A DNA stretch of 6,620 nucleotides from Cellvibrionales bacterium UBA2034 (GCA_002333095.1 DDBK01000186.1:1-6620), one strand, 5' to 3'. Positions 1 through 6,261 are shown, counted from the first letter of the stretch. Notes: generated by a model not told the origin, from the letters alone. Made by a program: numbers and translations.

Positions 1-1316
1 TCGGCCACAAATTTTGGCGGCCCTTTCTGTTCGTTGACCAAATAGTTCGCCAAGTACGCGCCTTTTTGCAGATCGTAATACACTTCCAGGCGCGCACCCA
101 TGCCAGGCAAGTCGTACTGGTTAACCATGCTGCGAATATTTGTACGCCACAGCGAACCATAGGAATCATAGTTATCTGCCATCACCGCTGCCCAGCTGTC
201 TTCTTCAGCATAGAGCCTGCGTTTGGCGTAAACATGTCTTTTCCCTTCGCGTAATTCGGCAACAATAACGCGGCAACGATGCAGCTCATAGCGCATGTAT
301 TTCGGATTCAAATGATTGGTTGTCAACAACTCTTTATAACTGACTTGCGGGTTATCCAGTTCATTGTTGTTGTACGGGATGAATAATTCACGCTCCCCCT
401 CCAGCTTCCATGTGTAACGTGAATTTGCACCGTTGAACAACATGGCGTCATCTACTGTGCGTAACCCGCCAGCGCTGTCTGGAAAATCATAGGCAATACT
501 GGGTGATCGGCGCACACGTCGCGTGCCGGGCAAATACACCCAGGCATCGCGGGATGTATCACTGACGTTCTTGTATTCATGAACCAGTACCAGCATGCCT
601 TTTTCGCGTGCCGGTGCCAGCATCTCTACCATGACCATCGCGGCGATATTGCTCTTATTGAATTCTTCACGCGTAATGTTCATGGAGTAATACTGTATAT
701 GGCGATGCTCTTCTGTCTGGCGCATATTGATCTCGCCATTATTGTAGACAGCCGCCGCATCCAGAACACCCTCCGAAGCCCCCATCATGGGTGATGCCAT
801 GTGATTCCAGAGCACTTCTGCAGCATTTTTTGGAATCGGGAATGGCACACCGAAATAAACATCACCAGTGCCGTTGCCATCATCATTCAATGTTGTGTGC
901 AATGCGTTCAACTTGGTATTTTCATGCACCCTGTCGCTGTAGCGCACGTCACGCTTGCTGGGGTAAATTGGCATGCGGAAAGTGTCAGGGTACTTTTTGA
1001 ACATGGCGATCTGGCCATCTGTTAGATTCTTTTCATACTGCTGGTAATTTTTTGCAGTAATTTCAAACAGGGGCTTTTCATCAGGATACGGATTGGGGTA
1101 GTGGGTTCCTGTTCCCTTGTAGTTGACCGACTTGGGGGCACCCAGCGTTTCACCCGTCCACTTCGGGATAGTGCCGTCTGCATTGCCGGCAGGGTTTGCC
1201 CCCATCGGCGTCAAGGTTGTGCCCAGCCGGTTCGCCTCTTCCTGCGAAACCTTTGCCAATGTCTGGGCTGCCGCGAGCGCAAACATAAAACCCGTCAGAT
1301 ACACTGCTTTTTTCAT
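1..1316 (-). CDS. DUF1329 family exported protein (3' end missing)
   Basis: An open frame of 438 codons starts at an ATG (1316-1314) and runs off the left edge without a stop. Frame continuity was checked by translating several separate segments. Residues 1-21 form a Sec signal peptide: two lysines, a hydrophobic core and AQTLA before a likely signal peptidase I cut at about A21/K22, so the mature protein should be periplasmic or envelope-associated. DUF1329 hallmarks follow: LTPMGANPAGNADGTIPKWTG at about 35-54 (given as a motif only), GVPFPIP at 156-162, AWVYLPGTRRVRRSP at 258-272 and RYTWKLEGE at 300-308. Family members are about 450 residues, so only a short C-terminal tail is probably missing. 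AGGA lies 7 nt before the start. The family is thought to have a LolA/LolB-like lipid-binding fold and often sits with DUF1302 and RND/MMPL transporter genes. A role in moving a hydrophobic substrate across the envelope is inference. It is the seventh gene of the operon, 39 bp after the LLM gene. Confidence 0.9.
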   Translation of the reverse strand, partial: MKKAVYLTGFMFALAAAQTLAKVSQEEANRLGTTLTPMGANPAGNADGTIPKWTGETLGAPKSVNYKGTGTHYPNPYPDEKPLFEITAKNYQQYEKNLTDGQIAMFKKYPDTFRMPIYPSKRDVRYSDRVHENTKLNALHTTLNDDGNGTGDVYFGVPFPIPKNAAEVLWNHMASPMMGASEGVLDAAAVYNNGEINMRQTEEHRHIQYYSMNITREEFNKSNIAAMVMVEMLAPAREKGMLVLVHEYKNVSDTSRDAWVYLPGTRRVRRSPSIAYDFPDSAGGLRTVDDAMLFNGANSRYTWKLEGERELFIPYNNNELDNPQVSYKELLTTNHLNPKYMRYELHRCRVIVAELREGKRHVYAKRRLYAEEDSWAAVMADNYDSYGSLWRTNIRSMVNQYDLPGMGARLEVYYDLQKGAYLANYLVNEQKGPPKFVA

Positions 1317-1355
1317 AATAATTCCTGTAGCCCGTTAGTATTTTGTTATGTGTTC

Positions 1356-2216
1356 TTAGTTATGTATAAACTGCTTGGCGAACGCTTCGATGCGCTTCTT
1401 CTTGAAGTCTGCATTGGTCGGCACAATCTTACCATCCACCATAAAGTTGGCCCCATTGGTCATTGTAACGCCCATTGCCTCCACACGATCGAATGTTCCC
1501 GGTTGCGGGTTCAATACTGCGGTCCAGATATCAAAAGGCTTGTGCAACGTGCCGGCCTCCTCACGTGCTGTGCGTATTTTTGATAACACGCCTGGCAGTT
1601 GTTCTTCTGTATAGCGCAAACCTAGCCAACCATCATGTCGGGCAGCTCGACGAAATGCAGGATCACTATCCCCACCGATAAATACCGGCACAGGCCTGGT
1701 GGTGCCAGGTGACATTTGCAGGGGTGGGAATGCATGGAACTCGCCATGGTATTCCACCATTTCACCAGTCATCAGCTGACGCATGACATCCAGTTGTTCA
1801 TCCGTACGCTTGCCGCGCGTATGAAAGTCTTGCCCTGTCAGCTCAAACTCGGTTTTCTGCCAGCCTATACCCACGCCCATAATAATGCGGTTATCTGACA
1901 GGTAAGCAGCCGTTGATATCGCCTTTGCTGCATTAAAGCTGTCGCGCATTGGCAATACATATATGGTTGTCAGGAAATGCAGGTGTTTTGTTTCACGCGC
2001 CAATGCTGCTGCAATGACCCAGGGATCAGGCCAGTGCGTATCGGGATGCCAGAACACCTGGCCGCTCTGCGTGTAAAGGTAATCATCTACCTGATCCTTG
2101 GTGGTAATCAGGTGGTCGCCAAATGACACGCCATAAAAACCCAGTTCCTCAGAAAATTTTGCCAATTCAACAGTTTGGTCCAGTTCGCAAAACGCCAGTG
2201 ATTGCCAGAACTTCAT
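1356..2216 (-). CDS. LLM-class flavin/F420-dependent oxidoreductase
   Basis: This 286-residue soluble protein has the pattern of the luciferase-like monooxygenase superfamily, closest in feel to the Rv2161c/TIGR03619 group of putative F420-dependent enzymes. Visible landmarks are the N-terminal strand and helix with GFYGVSFGDH (26-35), the DPW segment at 64-66, the strand HFLTTIYVLP (80-89), the cofactor-binding GVGIGW (114-119) followed by EF and DFHTRGKRTDE (130-140), and PVFIGGDS (177-184). Length is normal for a TIM-barrel LLM protein. Such enzymes use reduced F420 or FMN for hydride transfer or oxygenation; which cofactor is used cannot be read from the sequence. Its ATG overlaps the upstream membrane-protein stop in an ATGA, and there is no good Shine-Dalgarno of its own, so translation is probably coupled. 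In this operon it could act as an ene-reductase, alcohol dehydrogenase or Baeyer-Villiger-type enzyme on a steroid-like substrate. That is inference. Confidence 0.87.
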   Translation of the reverse strand: MKFWQSLAFCELDQTVELAKFSEELGFYGVSFGDHLITTKDQVDDYLYTQSGQVFWHPDTHWPDPWVIAAALARETKHLHFLTTIYVLPMRDSFNAAKAISTAAYLSDNRIIMGVGIGWQKTEFELTGQDFHTRGKRTDEQLDVMRQLMTGEMVEYHGEFHAFPPLQMSPGTTRPVPVFIGGDSDPAFRRAARHDGWLGLRYTEEQLPGVLSKIRTAREEAGTLHKPFDIWTAVLNPQPGTFDRVEAMGVTMTNGANFMVDGKIVPTNADFKKKRIEAFAKQFIHN

Positions 2217-3043
2217 ACAGCAACACCGGAAAAGGCGCGCATGAAATGAGTGGCAAAATCGACAAGAATAAATGCCAGCATGCCCGCCGCCAGTGCCTCC
2301 AGGACAATTTTGCGCACTGGCCAGATGTCACCCTTGTTCTCCTCTAATCCAAACACCAGCGGGAAGCTCGGTATAAAATAACAGGCATAAAACATCGAAC
2401 CGTACTTCAGCATAAATGCCAGGTCGTTGTATTTGAAATATGGCGCATTGGCGTCTGTTGCGACCATGCGTGTTTCCAGATACGCCATCAGATACGCCAC
2501 AGAAACCACTACCACTACCGTCAGTAGTGGGCGCAATACCCCGAGAGGTAACGTCAAGACACGGCGCATCATCAGTACTGCCAATGTGTGATACACCACA
2601 AAGAAAGCTGGCGCATTGAAATACATACCCACGGGAACCACTTGTTGGCCACTGCCCAACAACGCCGAATCCAGTGATAGTGTCACCTGCGGGAAGTAAT
2701 ACACCATACCCAGCACATCGAAGAAATATTCTGTTAGAAAATATGTGGCTACGAAGTTGTAAACAAACATCCACAAGACCATCTTGACTGCATAGTTATC
2801 CCACCAGGCCCTTCCTGTTTTTGCAGGCCTGAAAATGGCCGGGATAATAATCAACGGCAACAATAGCGCCACATTCTGTGCAACATGCCAGAATGTATTG
2901 ACGTTCATCCAGCCCATCGCCTGCTTGGCACCATTCAAGCCGAAGAAATACGGAATGTATGCGAGAAAAAATTTTTCACCCCAGGCTTTATCCGGGTTGC
3001 GTGAAAACCAGTAACCCCAGCGGCTGGCAACTTGATCATTCAT
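2213..3043 (-). CDS. Cycloeucalenol cycloisomerase (CPI1)-like membrane protein
   Basis: This 276-residue polytopic membrane protein resembles plant cycloeucalenol cycloisomerase (EC 5.5.1.9), which opens the 9beta,19-cyclopropane ring of cycloeucalenol to give obtusifoliol. Landmarks that match the Arabidopsis protein as I recall it are NPDKAWGEKFF (16-26; plant NPSKRWGELFF), a YF-T-YFF-VLG block (101-112) followed by FP (117-118), YH then RR (151-152, 160-161), AYLET (187-191), FYA-YFI-SFP-F (218-231) and a final ALAAGMLAFILVD helix (250-262; plant ALGAAMLVTIILD). About six or seven hydrophobic segments are visible: roughly 25-37, 54-71, 87-103, 137-158, 172-190, 214-232 and 247-265. Length matches the plant enzyme (about 280). 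The plant His in the YFWTHYFF block is Glu105 here. A GGAG lies 11 nt before the ATG, a rather long spacing. The stop overlaps the LLM start. The homology is strong by eye; whether the bacterial protein has the same reaction is not known. Confidence 0.82.
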   Translation of the reverse strand: MNDQVASRWGYWFSRNPDKAWGEKFFLAYIPYFFGLNGAKQAMGWMNVNTFWHVAQNVALLLPLIIIPAIFRPAKTGRAWWDNYAVKMVLWMFVYNFVATYFLTEYFFDVLGMVYYFPQVTLSLDSALLGSGQQVVPVGMYFNAPAFFVVYHTLAVLMMRRVLTLPLGVLRPLLTVVVVVSVAYLMAYLETRMVATDANAPYFKYNDLAFMLKYGSMFYACYFIPSFPLVFGLEENKGDIWPVRKIVLEALAAGMLAFILVDFATHFMRAFSGVAV

Positions 3044-3071
3044 ATCAGCACATACTCCACGTTTTTATTTA

Positions 3072-4088
3072 TTATGAGAATAATTTCGGCAGTAGTTTTT
3101 TATCCAACAGCCCGCTTTCACCCATCCAGCGCAATGTATCCGTGAAAGTTTCTGCAGAAGGCCGCAATCCCACACCCAACGCACTGATGGCTTCAGCATT
3201 TTTTACTTCGGGCCACTGGGTAGCATAACGCATGGTCTCAGCGGAAATCGGTGAAGGCACAGGTTTGAACAGGCGTTTGATATCGTAGATATGTCCTGTC
3301 AAACGCAGCACAAACCCCGGGGTCTTGCTACGCTGCAATTGCGCGCCACTGATGTTATCAAGCAAGTCGGCAAACGCAGTCCAGCTCATGTAGTGACCCG
3401 CCGTAAAATACCTTGCGGGCTTCCCGTCATTTTTTTCCAGCAACGCCACAATGAATGCTGCCAGATCACGCACATCAATCTGCTGCGTTCCTCCGCTGGT
3501 GATGCGGAAACCTTGCGTCATTCGATAGACCAATGACATCAGTGTTGCAGACATACCCGGATCATCCGGCCCGATAATGCCGCCCGGGTACACTGTTTTC
3601 ACCGCTTTGCCTTGCGCCTGCACACCGCGCACATAGTCTTCTGCCTGTGCTTTGCTGAGTCCATACGCGTGTTTCGATCTGGCTACCGGCGCATCCGGTG
3701 TCATACGCGATGCATCGGTATTGAAAATGGCTGTGATGCTCGAGACATAGACAATGTTGTTGATGCCGCACGCGCACGCCGTGCCAATCACATTCTTTAC
3801 ACCAGTGACGTTGGTCGCAAACAGATCCTGCTCATTGGCAGCCTGCATCGGGGTAATCGCAGCCGCATGTACCACTGCATCGCAACCATGCAGCGCCTCA
3901 CGCACAATTCTGTTGTCTGAAACCGAACCTACCACGAGATGATCCAGCACGATCCCGTGTTTGCTGTAGAGTTGCTGCGCCTTGTCTGCACTGCGCACCA
4001 ATGCAACAACGGTATGCCCGCTTTTTTTCAGCGCTTTCACAACATGAAAGCCGACAAAGCCTGTACTGCCTGTCACCAGCACACGCAT
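3072..4088 (-). CDS. Extended SDR, 3beta-hydroxysteroid dehydrogenase/NAD-dependent epimerase type
   Basis: This is a 338-residue NAD(P)-dependent extended short-chain dehydrogenase. The N-terminal Rossmann motif is VTGSTGFVG (5-13), with VVHAAA at 72-77, VSS at 115-117, and the catalytic pair Tyr142/Lys146 in YGLSK, followed by YPGGIIGPDDPG (167-178). This pattern is shared by 3beta-HSDs, sterol 4alpha-carboxylate 3-dehydrogenases (NSDHL/ERG26, bacterial SdmB) and dihydroflavonol reductase-like enzymes. Beside a CYP51-like P450 and a CPI1-like isomerase, oxidation of a sterol 3beta-hydroxyl, possibly coupled to C-4 decarboxylation, is the most economical guess. The sequence alone does not fix the substrate. 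The ATG lies 4 bp after the ferredoxin stop, with a GAGGG site (4097-4101) inside the ferredoxin 3' end and an 8-nt spacer. A 28-bp gap separates its stop from the CPI1-like start. It ends normally with no truncation. Confidence 0.88.
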   Translation of the reverse strand: MRVLVTGSTGFVGFHVVKALKKSGHTVVALVRSADKAQQLYSKHGIVLDHLVVGSVSDNRIVREALHGCDAVVHAAAITPMQAANEQDLFATNVTGVKNVIGTACACGINNIVYVSSITAIFNTDASRMTPDAPVARSKHAYGLSKAQAEDYVRGVQAQGKAVKTVYPGGIIGPDDPGMSATLMSLVYRMTQGFRITSGGTQQIDVRDLAAFIVALLEKNDGKPARYFTAGHYMSWTAFADLLDNISGAQLQRSKTPGFVLRLTGHIYDIKRLFKPVPSPISAETMRYATQWPEVKNAEAISALGVGLRPSAETFTDTLRWMGESGLLDKKLLPKLFS

Positions 4089-4092
4089 GCGA

Positions 4093-4296
4093 TCAGCCCT
4101 CGACCGTGATCACGCGATTGGGGCAACCGCGCACGGCATTCATCACTTTTGCGCGCAACGCTTCTGGCGGCTCTTCCATCAATACCACTACCTGATGATA
4201 GCCGCCAACTTGATCACGCACGTCAAACACTTCAGGGCATTCTTCCATACATACGCTGTGGCCCTGACATAAATCCAGATCAACTTTTATACGCAT
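4093..4296 (-). CDS. P450-type [3Fe-4S] ferredoxin
   Basis: This 67-residue ferredoxin has the pattern C10-x2-H13-x2-C16 and C58-P59. It is the type of small single-cluster ferredoxin found next to bacterial P450s, including the ferredoxin beside Mycobacterium tuberculosis CYP51 (Rv0763c). His stands where a fourth cluster Cys would be, which predicts a [3Fe-4S] cluster bound by Cys10, Cys16 and Cys58. It most likely passes single electrons to the P450 encoded 9 bp upstream. An AAGGGAA site overlapping the P450 stop provides the ribosome binding site, which suggests coupled, near-stoichiometric synthesis. An oddity is an extra Cys20 directly before Pro21, where related P450 ferredoxins usually have Ala-Pro. 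No ferredoxin reductase is encoded in the window, so the reductase must come from elsewhere. Confidence 0.93.
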   Translation of the reverse strand: MRIKVDLDLCQGHSVCMEECPEVFDVRDQVGGYHQVVVLMEEPPEALRAKVMNAVRGCPNRVITVEG

Positions 4297-4305
4297 AGTA
4301 TTCCC

Positions 4306-5631
4306 TTATTTTTTCTTGCGTTTGAAACGCACGGTCATTGGCGCTTTCGGCTTGACTGTCATACCCGTATGGTCATCCATATATTCATCGGCAGCATTGG
4401 CTAACTCAAAATCAAAATCCAGCAGCAAGGTGGCAAAAATAGCTTTCAATTGCAGGATAGCAAACGCATTCCCTGCACACTTATGGCGTCCGCCGCCGAA
4501 TGCCACCCATGCAAACAAATGTTCCGGTTCAGGGCGATGCATATCAAATTTTTCAGGATCCGGAAATACTTCTGCAATCTTGTGCGCCACGCCAGGTGAC
4601 ATCACCACACGATAACCCTTGGGTATAACAGTGCCCTTGTACTCGAAATCCTGCTCCACTACACGGATCAACGTCGAGAGTGGTGGATGGATTCGCAATA
4701 CTTCCCGTATAAATGCTTCCATTTTTGGCATGCCTCGCATGGCGTGATGCGACACGTCACCCCCGTCTGCAAACACCTCGACCAGTTCTTGCCGCACTTC
4801 TTCCATAAATTGCGGGTTGCGCAGGAATTCAATCAATGTCCACGTCGCTGTCCCGGAGCTGGTATGGTGACCTGCGAACATAGTGGCAATCAACAATCCG
4901 GTGATTTCATGCGGCGACATATGCGTGCCATCGGTGTAACTCGCCGTCATGAATGTATTCAATGCATCGCTGTACTCTTCTGTGGATGCGCGACGTTTGG
5001 CTACAATATCCTCAACGATTTCGCCGAGCCGCGCGCGTGCCTTGTCCCGCGCTTCAAACTCCGGCAACGGCAGATAGGGATCAATAAATGCAATCGCAAT
5101 CACTGCATGTTCCAGGTCACGATATAGCGCGCTGAATTCATCGGTCATATTGCGCCGGAAGTCTACACCGAGCAGACAACTCGTGGATGTGTAGAGTGTC
5201 ATTCGCAGAAACTCATCCACCATTTCCAGTTCACCGCTCTCACCCCATTTATTGGTGAAGTCGCGCACTTCATCGGCGATCACTTTCGCGTACGCTTTCA
5301 TGTTCTGATAGCGCAGTGCATCGACCTGGATTTTTAATTGCTGTTTCAGACGATCCAGTGACGTATCAAACAACACGCCTTTGCCAAAAATTGGCACCAC
5401 CCCTTTGTATGCAGCGGATTGGCCAAGCACTTCATCCGGCGCGCGACACCAGGCTTCCTGTGCATCAGGACCGCTCATCAACACATGCGGTTGGCCCATC
5501 AGATTATATTCGGCCAACTCGCCGCATTCTTTACGAATGCGCTTCAGGAATGCAGGCTGGTTGGCCTGATATTCTTCCATGTGACCCGTTTCCGGTTTGG
5601 CGCCGCTAGCCTTGGGTATCGTTTTGCTCAT
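4306..5631 (-). CDS. Cytochrome P450, CYP51-like (sterol 14alpha-demethylase family)
   Basis: This 441-residue soluble P450 has no membrane anchor, as in bacterial CYP51. The I-helix reads MFAGHHTSSGTATW (251-264), which is the CYP51 signature and not a generic P450 I-helix. The SRS1/BC-loop block Y75-x4-P80-IFGKGV-x-FD corresponds to the other CYP51 signature. The ExxR motif is E310-V-L-R313 and the heme loop is FGGGRHKCAG with the thiolate ligand Cys385. IDPYLPLPEF (183-192) also mirrors M. tuberculosis CYP51 (VDPYLPIESF). Family members remove the 14alpha-methyl of lanosterol, obtusifoliol or similar sterols in three oxidations. The residue matching Phe78 of the mycobacterial enzyme is Gly77, so the pocket may differ. 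The ATG has GGAG with a 6-nt spacer, and the N-terminal length agrees with mycobacterial CYP51. Family assignment is firm by motif; the substrate is unknown. Confidence 0.93.
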   Translation of the reverse strand: MSKTIPKASGAKPETGHMEEYQANQPAFLKRIRKECGELAEYNLMGQPHVLMSGPDAQEAWCRAPDEVLGQSAAYKGVVPIFGKGVLFDTSLDRLKQQLKIQVDALRYQNMKAYAKVIADEVRDFTNKWGESGELEMVDEFLRMTLYTSTSCLLGVDFRRNMTDEFSALYRDLEHAVIAIAFIDPYLPLPEFEARDKARARLGEIVEDIVAKRRASTEEYSDALNTFMTASYTDGTHMSPHEITGLLIATMFAGHHTSSGTATWTLIEFLRNPQFMEEVRQELVEVFADGGDVSHHAMRGMPKMEAFIREVLRIHPPLSTLIRVVEQDFEYKGTVIPKGYRVVMSPGVAHKIAEVFPDPEKFDMHRPEPEHLFAWVAFGGGRHKCAGNAFAILQLKAIFATLLLDFDFELANAADEYMDDHTGMTVKPKAPMTVRFKRKKK

Positions 5632-5649
5632 GTCTTTCTCCCAAAAACT

Positions 5650-6201
5650 TCAGGCTTCGCCCACGCTTTTCTTCAGGTACTCAAGGCGCGCTTCCAGCAT
5701 CTTGATCATCATCTTGTTCCGCTCCTGACGACGCTCCATCGCCAGAGGACTCAATACGCCTTTGTCAGCACACTGGTCGATGAACTCCATCGTTTTCTGG
5801 AAATCGTAGAAATCACGCTGTTCTTTCCACTGGTGGTTGCCGCCGTACTTGAACCATGATGCGCCAATCACGCGCATGGGCGACCCATCGGCATTTGTCA
5901 GGTTGCCGGGGGGCACCTGCCACCACCAGCAGAATGCCTCGCCTTTTTTCTCGTCGATCACAATTTTTTCGTATGGGTACGTCCAGCCCGCGTAAGGGTC
6001 CATCGCATCCCCGACGCAAGTGGCACGGATATTTTCACGGCCTCGCGCCTCATACAGGCCGCCGGGAATATCCCACGCGTAGTAACAATCCTCGGTATAG
6101 CAATCGGCCAGGCAGCGCCAGTCCCCTGTCTGTTCAGCTGTCTGGTTGGCCTTGAGCCAGGTGTCCATGGTTTTTTCGAGTTCTTCGCGGGTGTATGGCA
6201 T
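5650..6201 (-). CDS. NTF2/SnoaL-like domain protein
   Basis: This 183-residue protein is the first gene of the operon. An NTF2-like cone fold is suggested by the N-terminal helices (3-27), DWRCLADCYTEDCYYAWDIPGG (27-48 region, motif only), ARGRENIR (52-59) and the later strands GEAFCWWWQVP (88-98) and RVIGASWFKY (110-119). Relatives include SnoaL-type cyclases, ketosteroid isomerase-like proteins and Rv0760c, which as I recall lies in the M. tuberculosis cyp51 neighbourhood and binds steroids. Residues 152-178 form an extra charged helix rich in Arg, Lys, Met and Glu, beyond the usual domain length. The ATG at 6201 is preferred over an in-frame TTG at 6240: it has AGGA at a suitable distance, and the TTG lies upstream of the likely transcription start. 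Whether it isomerises, hydrates or only binds substrate cannot be seen. Confidence 0.82.
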   Translation of the reverse strand: MPYTREELEKTMDTWLKANQTAEQTGDWRCLADCYTEDCYYAWDIPGGLYEARGRENIRATCVGDAMDPYAGWTYPYEKIVIDEKKGEAFCWWWQVPPGNLTNADGSPMRVIGASWFKYGGNHQWKEQRDFYDFQKTMEFIDQCADKGVLSPLAMERRQERNKMMIKMLEARLEYLKKSVGEA

Positions 6202-6207
6202 GACAAG

Positions 6208-6213
6208 GTTCCT
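6208..6213 (-). promoter_or_regulatory. Ribosome binding site that decides the NTF2-like start
   Basis: Read on the - strand, AGGAAC lies about 7-8 nt before the ATG at 6201. The alternative in-frame TTG start at 6240 has no purine-rich site upstream and sits within the predicted -10 region, so it is rejected. Confidence 0.7.
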
Positions 6214-6226
6214 GTCTGGGTGATTT

Positions 6227-6250
6227 AATTTATAGTACAAGCTATAATTT
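6227..6250. promoter_or_regulatory. Palindromic operator candidate for the TetR regulator
   Basis: AATTTATAG, a 6-bp centre (TACAAG) and CTATAATTT form a 24-bp inverted repeat with eight of nine half-site positions matched. It covers both candidate -10s and the spacer of the operon promoter and the -10 of the divergent tetR. A repressor bound here would block both directions, the usual layout for an autoregulated TetR-type repressor. The pairing is seen directly; binding is inferred. Confidence 0.6.
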
Positions 6251-6259
6251 TATTGTCAA
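6232..6259 (-). promoter_or_regulatory. Operon promoter, sigma70-like
   Basis: On the - strand a perfect TTGACA (6259-6254) is followed after 16 bp by TACTAT (6237-6232). A TATAAA (6234-6229) is an alternative -10 with a long 19-bp spacer. Transcription would start near 6224-6226, giving a leader of about 24 nt before the ATG at 6201. This is the only convincing promoter for the seven-gene operon in the window. Confidence 0.65.
6243..6248 (+). promoter_or_regulatory. tetR promoter -10 (TATAAT)
   Basis: A perfect TATAAT lies 33 bp before the tetR ATG, implying a leader of about 27 nt. The -35 side is poor: only a TGATTT-like sequence near 6221-6226 is at the right distance. Expression from it may therefore be weak or depend on the operator state. 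Confidence 0.5.
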
Positions 6260-6261
6260 CG

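Noticed and set aside
1317..1355. Possible terminator or internal promoter between the LLM and DUF1329 genes
   Set aside because: The 39-bp gap has no GC-rich hairpin with a T-run and no convincing -35/-10 pair; only a ribosome binding site is evident.
1101..1583. 160-codon open frame on the + strand
   Set aside because: It runs antisense across the DUF1329 start, the intergenic gap and the LLM 3' end; its Cys/Arg/His-rich product matches no family I recognise.
2328..2774. 148-codon open frame on the - strand
   Set aside because: It is a second frame inside the CPI1-like gene, whose own frame has clear family blocks.
3044..3071. T-rich stretch between the SDR and CPI1-like genes as a terminator
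   Set aside because: On the coding (-) strand the run is A-rich, not T-rich, and no stem precedes it.
4687..5127. 146-codon open frame on the + strand
   Set aside because: It is antisense to the P450 gene, with a low-complexity His/Cys/Arg-rich translation and no ribosome binding site noted.
5419..5859. 146-codon open frame on the + strand
   Set aside because: It is antisense to the 5' part of the P450 gene and the end of the NTF2-like gene; no recognisable domain.
6202..6240. A 13-residue N-terminal extension of the NTF2-like protein from a TTG at 6240
   Set aside because: The TTG lies in the predicted promoter/operator, has no ribosome binding site, and the downstream ATG at 6201 has AGGA at a proper distance.
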